This document shows, piece by piece, positions 10,266 to 18,269 of a stretch of 64,000 nucleotides of DNA; position 1 is the stretch's first letter; each line of letters opens with the position of its first letter. The position numbers were made by a program, and so were the translations under genes. The notes beneath the pieces were generated by a model, which saw only the letters and a list, made by a program, of their open reading frames with translations, did no database searches and had not been told where the DNA came from. Source of the DNA: Variovorax sp. J2L1-78 (lineage in GTDB: Bacteria > Pseudomonadota > Gammaproteobacteria > Burkholderiales > Burkholderiaceae_C); contig NZ_JASZYB010000001.1 of assembly GCF_030317205.1 (NCBI RefSeq), positions 1,550,001 through 1,614,000 of the forward strand, read 5' to 3'.

Positions 10266-10285
10266 CAATCATAGTCGAATGATTG
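10266..10285 (-). promoter_or_regulatory. ArsR operator upstream of arsRCB
   Basis: A perfect inverted repeat CAATCAT-N6-ATGATTG occupies 10266-10285, ending 4 bases before the arsR start codon on the minus strand. A TATGAT hexamer lies inside it and a TAAAAT hexamer just upstream, either of which could be the -10 box. Its size and position fit an ArsR dimer site that blocks both promoter and translation start. Confidence 0.75.
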
Positions 10286-10355
10286 AATTTTAGATGACAG
10301 CAGCAAGTCGAACTCACCGAAAGCAAGCCCGATGGGGCTTCGTCAGAAGGCCGCG

Positions 10356-11303
10356 TCAGGAAGACGCGACGGGCGGCGGCGTGGTGGCCAGCGGCAGCTT
10401 GCGCCAGCGGCGGTGATGCCAGCTCCACAGCTGCGGATGCTGGCGCACCTGCTGTTCGGTGAGCTGAACCAGGCGCTCGACATCCGACGCCAGTGACCCC
10501 TGACCCAAGGGCACCGGCGGCTGGATCTCGAAGCGCCAGACCGGCTCGGCCGCCGTCGTGGCCACCGGCAGCAGCGGCGCACGCGCCGCGCGGGCGAGCT
10601 GCGCGGGGCCGGCCGGCATGGCGGCGTCCTTGCCCAGAAAGCGTTGCATCAGCCCGGTCTCGGCCTGCTGCACGCCCTGGTCCATCATGACGAAAACGAT
10701 GCGGCCCTGCTTCAGCGCCGACACCATCTGCGCATAGGCGCGCAGGCCGGTGTTTGCAAGGATGCCTTCGATGCCGTACTGCTCGAGCCCGTTCTGCAGC
10801 AGGCCCGCCGACATCATCCGCGCCTCGCGGTAGACCACACTCACGCCCCAGCCGGCGCGGGCCAACTGGATGGTGAGCAGCGCCGCATTGCCCATGTGCG
10901 TGGCCAGCAGGATCGCGCCGCGCCCGCCGGCCATGGCGGTGCGCAGGTGCGCGAGGCCGTCGACCTCGCAACGCGCGATGAGCATGTCCTCGTCCTGGCG
11001 CTGGTCGAACATCGCCAGAATCTCGAGCACGGCGGTGTTGTTCACCCGGTAGGCCTCGCGCAGCAGCGGCGCGATCGACGGGTCGCCGGGCGGCTTGCCC
11101 AGCGCCAGCGCCATGTCGTGCGCGATGCGCCGGCGCTGGCGCCAGGCCAGCCGGTACTGCAGCGCGCCCGTCAGTTGGCCGAGCAGGCGCACGCGCTGGA
11201 AGCCGGCCACGCGCAGCAGCGTGCGCAAGCCGAGGAAGAGCGCGCGACGGCGGGCGCGCCGCAGGCGGCGGCCGAAGTCGACCGGGCGTTCCGCGTCGCT
11301 CAC
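10356..11303 (-). CDS. LpxL/HtrB-family acyltransferase with an altered catalytic motif
   Basis: The 315-residue protein has an Arg-rich amphipathic N-terminus and the LpxL/LpxM (Lip_A_acyltrans) core, including GRGAILLATHMGNA, VVYREA and MMDQGVQ segments and the C-terminal WSWHHRRWRK. In this family the catalytic motif is HX4(D/E), usually H-F-G-N-W-E. Here it reads H136-M-G-N-A-A141, so the acidic residue is Ala. It may use another residue, act on a different acceptor or be non-catalytic. GTG start 11303 overlaps the ABC transporter stop by GTGA. It is the last gene of the leftward lipid operon. Confidence 0.8.
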   Translation of the reverse strand: MSDAERPVDFGRRLRRARRRALFLGLRTLLRVAGFQRVRLLGQLTGALQYRLAWRQRRRIAHDMALALGKPPGDPSIAPLLREAYRVNNTAVLEILAMFDQRQDEDMLIARCEVDGLAHLRTAMAGGRGAILLATHMGNAALLTIQLARAGWGVSVVYREARMMSAGLLQNGLEQYGIEGILANTGLRAYAQMVSALKQGRIVFVMMDQGVQQAETGLMQRFLGKDAAMPAGPAQLARAARAPLLPVATTAAEPVWRFEIQPPVPLGQGSLASDVERLVQLTEQQVRQHPQLWSWHHRRWRKLPLATTPPPVASS

Positions 11304-13072
11304 GCGGCCACCTCTGGTTCCTGCGGACCGCGCACCAGGCTCACCTGCGCATCGGCCAGCCGGTAGATCCGGTCCGCCGCGTCGATCAGCAGGCCCTGAT
11401 GCGCCACGGCCAGGATCGTCAGGCTGCCCTTCAGGCGCTTCACTGTGTCGATCACCACGGCCTGGGCCTCGGCGTCGAGGCTGCTGGTGGCTTCGTCGAG
11501 CACCAGCAGGCTGGGCTTGTGCACCAACGCCCGCGCGATGGCCAGGCGTTGGCGCTGGCCGCCGGACAGGCGCGATCCGCCCTCGCCCACCCGCGTCTGC
11601 AGGCCCTCGGGCATGGCGTCGACGAAGTCGAGCGCATCGGCGGCACGCAGGGCATCGCGCAGGTCGGCCTCACTCAGGTCCTGCTCGCCGAGCGCGAGGT
11701 TGTAGGCGATGGATTCGTTGACCAGCACGGAATCCTGCGGCACGTAGCCGATCTGCCGCCGCCAGGGGCGCAGGGCCAGTTCAGGCATCGGCACGCCGTC
11801 GACGCGCACGCTGCCGGCCTCCGGCTCCAGCAGGCCGACCACCAGGTCGAGCATCGTGGTCTTGCCGGCGCCCGAGGGGCCGACGATGACGGTCAGCTCG
11901 CGCGCGTGGATGGTGAAGGACGCGTCCTCGAGCACCAGGCGGCCGTCGCCGTGGCGGAAGCGCACGCCGTCGAACGCGATGCCGTCGGACAGCGTCGCCG
12001 TACGGTCGCCGCCCTTCGGCTCGGCCTGCGCATGCGCGGCGTCGATGCCGTCGATGAGGGCCCAATAGGCGCTCTCGCGCACGACGATCTGCTGATAGGC
12101 CCGCTGCGTCTTGGAGAGGTAGCTCACCACCCGCGCCAGCAGGAAGAGCATGACCAGCACCGACGCCAGCGGCATCTTCAGCACCACCAGGCTCAGGAAG
12201 AAGCCGGTGCCGACCATGATGGCGAGCAGCGGGTCCTGCAGCGCGCTGAGCGCCTCGCGGCTGACGACCTGGCGGCGCAGCGCACGGCGCAGTTGCTTCA
12301 TCTGGTCCGACAGCAGCGCATCGACGTGGTCCTCGCGTGCCATCGCCTTCAGCGGCTTGGCCGCGGCCAGCTGCGCACCGATGGCCGACAGTAGCGAGGT
12401 GAGCAACTGCGTCTGGTGCTGGCCCGCACGGCGCGAACTGCGGATCAGTGTGTGCAGCAAGGTCAGCAGCAGGCCGCCGGCAATCGCCGTGGCCACGCCC
12501 GCCTGCCACGAGATCGCGAGGGCAATGCCCATGTAGATCAGCGAATTGAGCAGCATCGCCGCCATCTCGGCGCTGTACTGGAAGGCTTCGGAGGCACGCT
12601 GCGCCTCGGTGGCGACCGCGTTCGACAGCCGGCCGACCGACTGCTGCAGGTAGTGGCTCCAGCGCGCGCCCATCACCGCGCGGATCAGCGCCAGGCGCAG
12701 GTCGGTGGCGATGTGCGCCACCGTGTAGCCGACCTGCTTGTTGGCCACCAGCGTGAGGCCGGCGCGCAGCGCGATCAGCGCGATCGCCAGCGTGAGCATG
12801 ACCGGCGCGGTCGGCGGCAGGCCGAGGACGTCGGCGATGCGCGTGGCGACCTGCTCGGGCATCGACGGCTTGCGGCCCGGGTCGCCGGCGGTCGTGAGCG
12901 TGAGCATCGACAGCAGCATCGACATGCCGAGGCCATCGAGCAGGCCTGCGACGAAGACCGCGGCGAGCGCGGCCAGGCTGCGGCCGGGGTAGGCGCGCAC
13001 GAAGGCGGCGATCATGGGCACCGCGCCGCGGGCGCGAGCGGCAGTCACGGCGTCGATGGGCTCGCCGCTCAT
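11300..13072 (-). CDS. ABC exporter, MsbA-like fused membrane and ATPase domains
   Basis: The 590-residue half-transporter has an ABC type-1 membrane domain with about six helices (residues about 20-330) and a C-terminal ATPase. Walker A GPSGAGKT lies near residue 397, followed by signature LSGGQRQRLAIARAL, Walker B LLVLDEATSSLD and an H-loop AHQ. It would work as a homodimer. Such proteins flip lipids, glycolipids or peptides. Tight coupling (ATGA) to a lipid kinase and (GTGA) to an acyltransferase makes an amphipathic lipid the likely cargo. The start at 13072 is set by the overlap with the kinase stop. Confidence 0.9.
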   Translation of the reverse strand: MSGEPIDAVTAARARGAVPMIAAFVRAYPGRSLAALAAVFVAGLLDGLGMSMLLSMLTLTTAGDPGRKPSMPEQVATRIADVLGLPPTAPVMLTLAIALIALRAGLTLVANKQVGYTVAHIATDLRLALIRAVMGARWSHYLQQSVGRLSNAVATEAQRASEAFQYSAEMAAMLLNSLIYMGIALAISWQAGVATAIAGGLLLTLLHTLIRSSRRAGQHQTQLLTSLLSAIGAQLAAAKPLKAMAREDHVDALLSDQMKQLRRALRRQVVSREALSALQDPLLAIMVGTGFFLSLVVLKMPLASVLVMLFLLARVVSYLSKTQRAYQQIVVRESAYWALIDGIDAAHAQAEPKGGDRTATLSDGIAFDGVRFRHGDGRLVLEDASFTIHARELTVIVGPSGAGKTTMLDLVVGLLEPEAGSVRVDGVPMPELALRPWRRQIGYVPQDSVLVNESIAYNLALGEQDLSEADLRDALRAADALDFVDAMPEGLQTRVGEGGSRLSGGQRQRLAIARALVHKPSLLVLDEATSSLDAEAQAVVIDTVKRLKGSLTILAVAHQGLLIDAADRIYRLADAQVSLVRGPQEPEVAA

Positions 13073-14067
13073 GCGGCAAAAAACCGAAGAGAGGGGCCGC
13101 GACGGATCACGACCGGGCGCGCCGGGTCGGTGTCGTAGGCCTCGCCGTCGAGCGAATAGCCGCCGAGGCCCGTGATCTCGACCTGCGCACAGCCGCCGCT
13201 GAGGAAGCCGTGGGCCGTGTCCATCGCGCGCGAGAAACGCCCCGTGAGCAGGCGCGGCAGCGAGCGGTAGAAGCGGCTGGCATGGCGCGACACGGCCGTC
13301 AGGCGCATGCCGCCATCGGCGCGCGTGGCGTACGGGTCGAACAGGCCTTGGCGGTGCTGCAGCGTGGTCGCGAGCAGCAGGTTCACCTTGCCCTCGAAGC
13401 GGCCCAGCGGACCGGCATCGATGCGCAGTTCGGGGCACGACAGGCCGGAACGCCCACGCAATGCCAGCCAAACCAGGCGCAGCAACGACGACAGCGTGCT
13501 CAGGTGGCCGGTGCGCAGCGCGCCGTCACCACCGATGCGGTGGGCGTGCGTGCGGCGGATCACGCCGTCGATCAGCGCCGCGCCCACCCACAGGCCGCGG
13601 CGTGCCGGTGCCGGCCCCTGCTCGATGCACAGCGTGGCGCGCTCGACGACAGCGGCATCCCAGCGCTTGTCCGCGACGGCGGCCAGCCCGCGCTCGAGCA
13701 GGCGCATCGCGTCGATACCCGGTGTCAGGTCGGCGGCCGTCAGGTTGGTGCGGCCGCCGGGCAGCACGAGCAGGTCCGGCGTCCAGGCCCCCGTGGGCAG
13801 GCTGGCCAGTTGGTCGATGACCGCGCGCACGGTCCCGTCGCCGGCCAGCACCATCACGTGGCGCTGGCGCCGGGCCAGGATGGCGTCGACCGCGGCGGTG
13901 AGCGAGGCGGGACCGTCCACCACGACCACCTCGGCGCCCTGCGCCTTCGCCAGCGCCTGCGCCTGCTCGGCCAAGCCGCGTGACGCGCGAAAGCTCAACG
14001 GGTTGACGATGAGGCACGGCGGCATCGAAACGGTCGCCAGTGCGTCGAGCGACTCCAACACGGGCAT
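13069..14067 (-). CDS. DAG/sphingosine/ceramide kinase-family lipid kinase
   Basis: The 332-residue protein has the diacylglycerol-kinase catalytic domain: LIVNPLS near the N-terminus, the nucleotide motif LAGDGTV (GGDGT variant) and the PGGRTNLTA loop corresponding to PxGTxND. The C-terminal half is the usual beta-sandwich lipid-binding domain, ending GYSLDGE. Family members phosphorylate diacylglycerol, sphingoid bases or ceramide, and a kinase of this type is known to make ceramide phosphate in Caulobacter. With sphingolipid genes on both sides, ceramide or a sphingoid base is the likely substrate (inference). ATG 14067 is chosen; ATG 14025 is an alternative that trims 14 residues. Confidence 0.85.
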   Translation of the reverse strand: MPVLESLDALATVSMPPCLIVNPLSFRASRGLAEQAQALAKAQGAEVVVVDGPASLTAAVDAILARRQRHVMVLAGDGTVRAVIDQLASLPTGAWTPDLLVLPGGRTNLTAADLTPGIDAMRLLERGLAAVADKRWDAAVVERATLCIEQGPAPARRGLWVGAALIDGVIRRTHAHRIGGDGALRTGHLSTLSSLLRLVWLALRGRSGLSCPELRIDAGPLGRFEGKVNLLLATTLQHRQGLFDPYATRADGGMRLTAVSRHASRFYRSLPRLLTGRFSRAMDTAHGFLSGGCAQVEITGLGGYSLDGEAYDTDPARPVVIRRGPSLRFFAA

Positions 14068-14087
14068 CAGCCCGGGCACCTCGGCGT

Positions 14088-15203
14088 TCAAGATCGGCCG
14101 GACCGCGGCAGCCAAGCGCGCATCGCCGACTGCTCGTGCGGCGTCTGCCGGGCCGACTGCCAGAGCTCGCGCACGGCGGCGAAGAAGCTGTCGCGGTTGG
14201 TGATGCGGTAGGACGCATCCGCCGGCAGGTTCTGCATCAGGCGGCGATGCGCTTCGTCCATGTTGTGGTACGGCAGCGCCGGGAAGAGATGGTGCAGCGC
14301 GTGGTAGCGCAGGCCCACCGGGAAGAAGGCGATGGTCAGCCAGGTCTGGCCAGTGATGTTGATGGATTCCTCGACCTGCCCCGCCAGGTCCATCGGCGTG
14401 CCGTCGTTGACGTAGCGGTGCGCCGCCAGGTTGCGCACCCAGTTCAGCCCCAGCGTGAAGGCCAGCAGCAGGTAGCCCATGGCCACGTGCTTGAAGCTGA
14501 TGACGTCGCGCCAGACCAGCACGGCGAGCGCCATGATGTACGCGAAGCACAGCGCCTCGACGATCTTCAGGTGCTTCTCGAAGCGCTTGGGGAAGCGCTC
14601 GCTGTAGTACGGGTTGGACACCGCCGCCGACGCGCGCGTCAGCACCCAGTGGCGCAGTCCGCCGTGGAGCCACGACAGCGGCCCCAGCACGCCGAAGCGC
14701 ACCACCATGAAGAGCGGCAGGAGCGGAGCCTGCGCCAGGTACTTGAGGGTTTCCTTCACCGGCGACGAACCGAGCGGCAGGTATTCGCCGTCCGACGGGG
14801 TGCCGAAGCGGCGGTGGTTGTGGTGCTCGATGTGGTTGCTGTACATGATCCACGGCATCAGGAACGGGATGCCCAGCAACAGGTTCCACGCCCGCTTGAA
14901 CCACACCATCTGCTGGTTCGGCATGTGGATGATCTCGTGGATGAAGGTGCCCGAGCGGAAGAACAGCAGGCTGGCGACCACGAACGCGGCGATCTGCACG
15001 GCGCTCCAGGGCGTCGCCAGGAAATAGACGGCCGTCAACGCCCAGCCGATGCCCGTGCTGAGCAGGAAGTCGGTCCAGTAGATGGCCGGTGAGCGTTCGA
15101 ACAGGTCGTCGATCAGCGCGCGCGCCTGCCCCCGCCATGCGAAATTTCGTGCAGCCGCTGAGGCGGCGGGAGCCCGTTCAAGGGGGGTGGAGGTGGCAGT
15201 CAC
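14088..15203 (-). CDS. membrane fatty-acid desaturase/hydroxylase-type di-iron enzyme
   Basis: The 371-residue membrane protein has the three histidine boxes of the family: HEIIH, HIEHHNH and, near the C-terminus, HALHHLFP. Four or so membrane helices separate them. Such enzymes introduce double bases or hydroxyls, using O2, into fatty acyl or sphingoid chains. Its place between a lipid kinase and CDP-lipid genes suggests it acts on the product of this locus. GTG 15203 is the only start that keeps the N-terminus; a strongly structured leader precedes it and ends 4 bases before the codon. Confidence 0.88.
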   Translation of the reverse strand: MTATSTPLERAPAASAAARNFAWRGQARALIDDLFERSPAIYWTDFLLSTGIGWALTAVYFLATPWSAVQIAAFVVASLLFFRSGTFIHEIIHMPNQQMVWFKRAWNLLLGIPFLMPWIMYSNHIEHHNHRRFGTPSDGEYLPLGSSPVKETLKYLAQAPLLPLFMVVRFGVLGPLSWLHGGLRHWVLTRASAAVSNPYYSERFPKRFEKHLKIVEALCFAYIMALAVLVWRDVISFKHVAMGYLLLAFTLGLNWVRNLAAHRYVNDGTPMDLAGQVEESINITGQTWLTIAFFPVGLRYHALHHLFPALPYHNMDEAHRRLMQNLPADASYRITNRDSFFAAVRELWQSARQTPHEQSAMRAWLPRSGRS

Positions 15204-15207
15204 GGCT

Positions 15208-15281
15208 CTGCGGAAGGAATCGGGAGGGGGCTAAAGCATACCGGTTGCGGGAAGCCCCCGGCGGGGGCTCCAGTTCCGCAG
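15208..15281 (-). promoter_or_regulatory. structured 5' leader of the desaturase gene
   Basis: On the minus strand an outer 8-bp perfect stem (TTCCGCAG at 15274-15281 with CTGCGGAA at 15208-15215, plus-strand reading) closes 4 bases before the desaturase GTG. Inside, AGCCCCC (15253-15259) can pair with GGGGGCT at 15263-15269 (3-base loop) or with GGGGGCT at 15226-15232 (20-base loop). Two mutually exclusive hairpins under one closing stem next to a start codon suggest RNA-level control. The inner hairpin could equally be a terminator-like element. Confidence 0.5.
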
Positions 15282-15299
15282 CGTTCTGCAGGAAGACGG

Positions 15300-16076
15300 C
15301 TATCCGCTCACGTCGGCCAGCGTCATGTCGAGCGGCGCGTCGAAGGGCGGCAGCGTGAGGCGGATGCGCACCGGAAGGAACTGCCGCGCCGGCTCCACCC
15401 AGACCTCCGCCCGCGTGTCGTCGGGCTGGCGCAGCACGCGTGTCAGCTTCTGGGTCCGCAGGTTGCCCGCGGGGGTCTTGACCGTCTCGGCACCCGCGGC
15501 TTCGAAGATCCAGGTTTCGGCTCGGCCGCGCACGCCCACCACCGGCATCACGACCCGCCCGCCGGCCTTCGCCTTGGCCGGGTCCGCCGTCAGGATGGCC
15601 TGCAGCTGCACCAGCCAGCTCACGCGGTCCTGCGCGCCCGGCACCAGCGGGATGTCCGGGGCGGAGCCCGAGAAATCGATTTTCGATTCGCTGCGCACGA
15701 AGGTCGCCTCCCGCGCGGACTTGCCCAGGCGCTTCTCCACGTAGCTGCCGGGGGCCACGCCCGCGGCGTCGAAGCCGCCCTGGCTGGCCCAGTTGATGAG
15801 CGCCAGGCCGGCGACCGTGCCCTTGAGGTGCGCCTCGTAGGCATCGCCCGTGCGTTTCCAGACGAACTCGCCGCTGCCCCGGATACCACCGCGCTGCATC
15901 TGATAGAGCACGGTGAAGGAGCGCGCGATGCGGGTCGGGTAGACCTTGGCCTCGGCGTCGCGCGCCGGCGGCGTACTCGGTTCGGCGGCGGAGGCGACCA
16001 AGGAGGCCGAGGCCAGCAGGACCGCCGTGCACAGCCAGAGGCGATGCCGGGAAAAACGCAGGGGAAAGAAAGGCAT
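15300..16076 (-). CDS. DUF3108 exported protein
   Basis: The 258-residue protein has a signal peptide (hydrophobic residues about 12-28, probable cleavage after ASA). The mature domain carries the DUF3108 pattern: FTVLYQMQRGGIRGSGEFVWKR, SQGGFDAAGVAPGSYVEKR and TPAGNLRTQKLTR. DUF3108 proteins are periplasmic beta-rich proteins of unknown function common in betaproteobacteria. It lies between the Tam41-like gene and the desaturase in the same direction, so it may be co-transcribed, but its role in the pathway is not shown by sequence. Confidence 0.8.
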   Translation of the reverse strand: MPFFPLRFSRHRLWLCTAVLLASASLVASAAEPSTPPARDAEAKVYPTRIARSFTVLYQMQRGGIRGSGEFVWKRTGDAYEAHLKGTVAGLALINWASQGGFDAAGVAPGSYVEKRLGKSAREATFVRSESKIDFSGSAPDIPLVPGAQDRVSWLVQLQAILTADPAKAKAGGRVVMPVVGVRGRAETWIFEAAGAETVKTPAGNLRTQKLTRVLRQPDDTRAEVWVEPARQFLPVRIRLTLPPFDAPLDMTLADVSG

Positions 16077-16115
16077 GGGCGAGAAGGCGGGAAAGATCCC
16101 CCCATTCTCAGCGCA

Positions 16116-17057
16116 TCAGCGCAGCACGCCGCGGCGTCGCAGCCGCCAGTAGATGCCCGGCGCCGCCAGCAACGGATGCCGCCGCTGGAAGGGGGTGGGT
16201 TCGATCTTGTAGCCGCTGTGGCGCTCGACCTTCCACGCGACATAGTCGGTGGCGTTGTCGAAGGTCAGCGCCGCCTTCAGCAGCCGCAGCAGGTTCAGCA
16301 CCGGCCCCAGCCGGCGACGCCTGCGCCAGCGGTGCTCGGCGGTGGTGCGTTCGTCCGGCGCCAGCACGGGTGCCACTTCGCCCGGCGCCGTGGTGAAGGC
16401 CAGCCCGCCCTCTTCCCAGGCCAACGGCAGCAGGCGCGCATAGCGCGGCCCGTCGTGCGCGAGCAGGTCTGCGCCGCGCGTGCTGCGCTCGACCCGCAAC
16501 TCCGCCGCGTAGGTGCGCGCATAGAGGGCGCGCCAGAAGGCGACCGGCTCGGCGCGCAGCGGCCCGAGCATCGCCGCCCAATGCGCAGCGGCCACCACCG
16601 CATCGCACACCGCATCGCGCATGGTGAGCCGGTCGGCCTCGCTGCGCGCATGAATGCAGGCGCAGGGCTGCGAGAAGCGGGCCCACAGGGTGGTGTCGAT
16701 GCGCTGCACCGACATCGCCCGCCGGAACTGCGCGACCGTCATGACCGCGTACTTGGCGCGCAGGCTGCGGCCGGCGACCGACTCCTCCAGGTAGCCGACG
16801 TTCGGCGGCAGCACGCGGTTGGCACAGGCCGCGAGCCACGAGCCCGGCCAGTCGCCGACGTGGTCGACCAGCACGTAGAAGTCGAGCACGCCGTCGAGCG
16901 CGCTGTCGCGCAGGGCCGAGCCGTAGAACAGCACGGCGGCCGCCCCGCCCTGCGCGCGCGCGGCCAGCCGCTCGGCCAGCGTGACGACGGCGGGCGGCAC
17001 GGCGCGCCGCAGCTCGTCGTCGATCAGCGCGCGCAGGTCATCGGTCACGTCATTCAC
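16116..17057 (-). CDS. Tam41-like phospholipid (CDP-lipid forming) nucleotidyltransferase
   Basis: The 313-residue protein has a nucleotidyltransferase-type motif FYGSALRDSALDGVLDFYVLVD, followed by a WP..W..ACANRVLPPNVGYLE region, SLRAKYAVMT and LWARFSQPC. This order and spacing match my knowledge of mitochondrial Tam41/MMP37 CDP-diacylglycerol synthases (YGSGVF, LDF..VVD, KYGVI, LY.AGR.QKP). Tam41 makes CDP-diacylglycerol from CTP and phosphatidic acid. Here the neighbouring lipid kinase could supply a phospho-lipid substrate. The GTG at 17057 overlaps the stop of the CDP-alcohol phosphatidyltransferase (GTGA). The function as a CDP-ceramide former is inference. Confidence 0.65.
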   Translation of the reverse strand: MNDVTDDLRALIDDELRRAVPPAVVTLAERLAARAQGGAAAVLFYGSALRDSALDGVLDFYVLVDHVGDWPGSWLAACANRVLPPNVGYLEESVAGRSLRAKYAVMTVAQFRRAMSVQRIDTTLWARFSQPCACIHARSEADRLTMRDAVCDAVVAAAHWAAMLGPLRAEPVAFWRALYARTYAAELRVERSTRGADLLAHDGPRYARLLPLAWEEGGLAFTTAPGEVAPVLAPDERTTAEHRWRRRRRLGPVLNLLRLLKAALTFDNATDYVAWKVERHSGYKIEPTPFQRRHPLLAAPGIYWRLRRRGVLR

Positions 17058-18187
17058 ATCGGCGCGGAGAGCCAGGAGCGCAGCGGGCCGCGGCGGCGCG
17101 CCACGGCGGCCTGCAATAGCCGCACGGCATGCACGACCAGGCAGGCCACGGTCCAGATCGCCACGGCGAGGATGCCGAGGTCGGGACGGCCGAAAGGCAG
17201 CGACGCCGTCAGCAGCAGCAGGTTCGGGTTGCGCCGCGCGGTGATGAGCCGGAAGCGGCTGTCGAAGCGCTCCCACACGTGCATCTCGATGCCGAAGCAG
17301 GCGATGAACAGGCCCTCTTCGAGCCGCTGCAGCACGTAGCCCGCGACGATGGCCGTGAGCGCCAGCGCGGCATGCGTCAGCGGCAGGCCGACGGCCGTCA
17401 GCCCGACGATCCAGGCCCACCACCAGAACGGCGGATGGACCAGGTCGATGGAATGGTCGAAGAAGTCGCCGAAGCGCGACGAGTTCAGCGTGACGCGCGC
17501 CAGCTTGCCGTCCACCGTGTCGAGGAAGGTCATGCCCCAGGCGGCCGCCAGTCCCCAGCCGTAGTGCCCGGTCCAGAACAGCCACATCGCGGCCAGCACC
17601 AGCACCAGGCTGAGCGAGGTCACCTGGTTGGGCGTGATGCCGGCTTCGGCGCACAGCCGCGTGACATAGCGCGCCGGACGCGGCCAGGCGTAGAGCGTGA
17701 CCAGGTCGGTCACGCCCTTGTAGGCGCCGCGGAAGGTGCGCCACTCGATGGCGTCCATGCTTTCCGCGGTCAGCGGGAGCAGGTAGGGGGGTTCGCGCTT
17801 GCGCAGCTTGTCGTTGTAGCCGTCGGCGATCTGCGCCGGCGAGACGGTGCGTGCGCCGGCCAGCGCTTGCCGCTCGGCCAGCCGCGTGGCGGCTTCGGCG
17901 GCCTGCGCGGCCGCGACGGACAGCGCGACCACTTCGCCATCGCCCTCGCCCGCACGCAATGCGACGTCGTCCGTCGCACCGGCGAGGCCGCGTACCAGCG
18001 CTTCGTCGAAGACCCAATCGGCCCGCAGCAGCACGACACGGTCGGCATCGGCCGGCGTCGCCGCCATGCCGGCCCGCGCGAACTGGCGCTGCAACCGCGC
18101 CTCCGAGGTGAGGCCCCAGACACGCAAGGGCGATTGGCCGACGACGATCCCCGCAACGCGCTGGGTGGGCGCCTTGTCTGCGCTCAT
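17054..18187 (-). CDS. CDP-alcohol phosphatidyltransferase with N-terminal extension (copy 1)
   Basis: The 377-residue protein has the complete family signature DG(X)2AR(X)8G(X)3D(X)3D, read as VDGKLARVTL to GDFFDHSID at about residues 225-247, inside a domain of about six membrane helices. The first 150 residues are soluble and look like a degenerate nucleotidyltransferase-type domain, as in bifunctional inositol-lipid synthases, but no clear NTP-binding motif is visible. It transfers a phospho-group between a CDP-activated partner and an alcohol. It is the first gene of the leftward operon, divergent from the metallophosphoesterase across 82 bases. Confidence 0.88.
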   Translation of the reverse strand: MSADKAPTQRVAGIVVGQSPLRVWGLTSEARLQRQFARAGMAATPADADRVVLLRADWVFDEALVRGLAGATDDVALRAGEGDGEVVALSVAAAQAAEAATRLAERQALAGARTVSPAQIADGYNDKLRKREPPYLLPLTAESMDAIEWRTFRGAYKGVTDLVTLYAWPRPARYVTRLCAEAGITPNQVTSLSLVLVLAAMWLFWTGHYGWGLAAAWGMTFLDTVDGKLARVTLNSSRFGDFFDHSIDLVHPPFWWWAWIVGLTAVGLPLTHAALALTAIVAGYVLQRLEEGLFIACFGIEMHVWERFDSRFRLITARRNPNLLLLTASLPFGRPDLGILAVAIWTVACLVVHAVRLLQAAVARRRGPLRSWLSAPM

Positions 18188-18218
18188 TTGGACAGCCCGG
18201 CGCGCGGGGTATGAAGTT

Positions 18219-18248
18219 TTGGCATGATCGAAGCGAAGTGTCTAGAAA
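18219..18248 (+). promoter_or_regulatory. possible sigma-70 promoter of the rightward lipid operon
   Basis: TTGGCA at 18219-18224 and TAGAAA at 18243-18248 are separated by 18 bases and lie 21 bases before the metallophosphoesterase ATG. They match the -35 and -10 consensus at 4 or more positions each. The site sits in the only divergent gap of the left half of the lipid island. Confidence 0.4.
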
Positions 18249-18269
18249 AGAAGCAGCGGGCGATTATCG

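Noticed and set aside
18219..18248. A strong divergent promoter for both lipid operons in the 82-base gap
   Set aside because: Only the rightward pair of boxes is visible; no matching leftward boxes were found, so only a one-sided promoter is listed.
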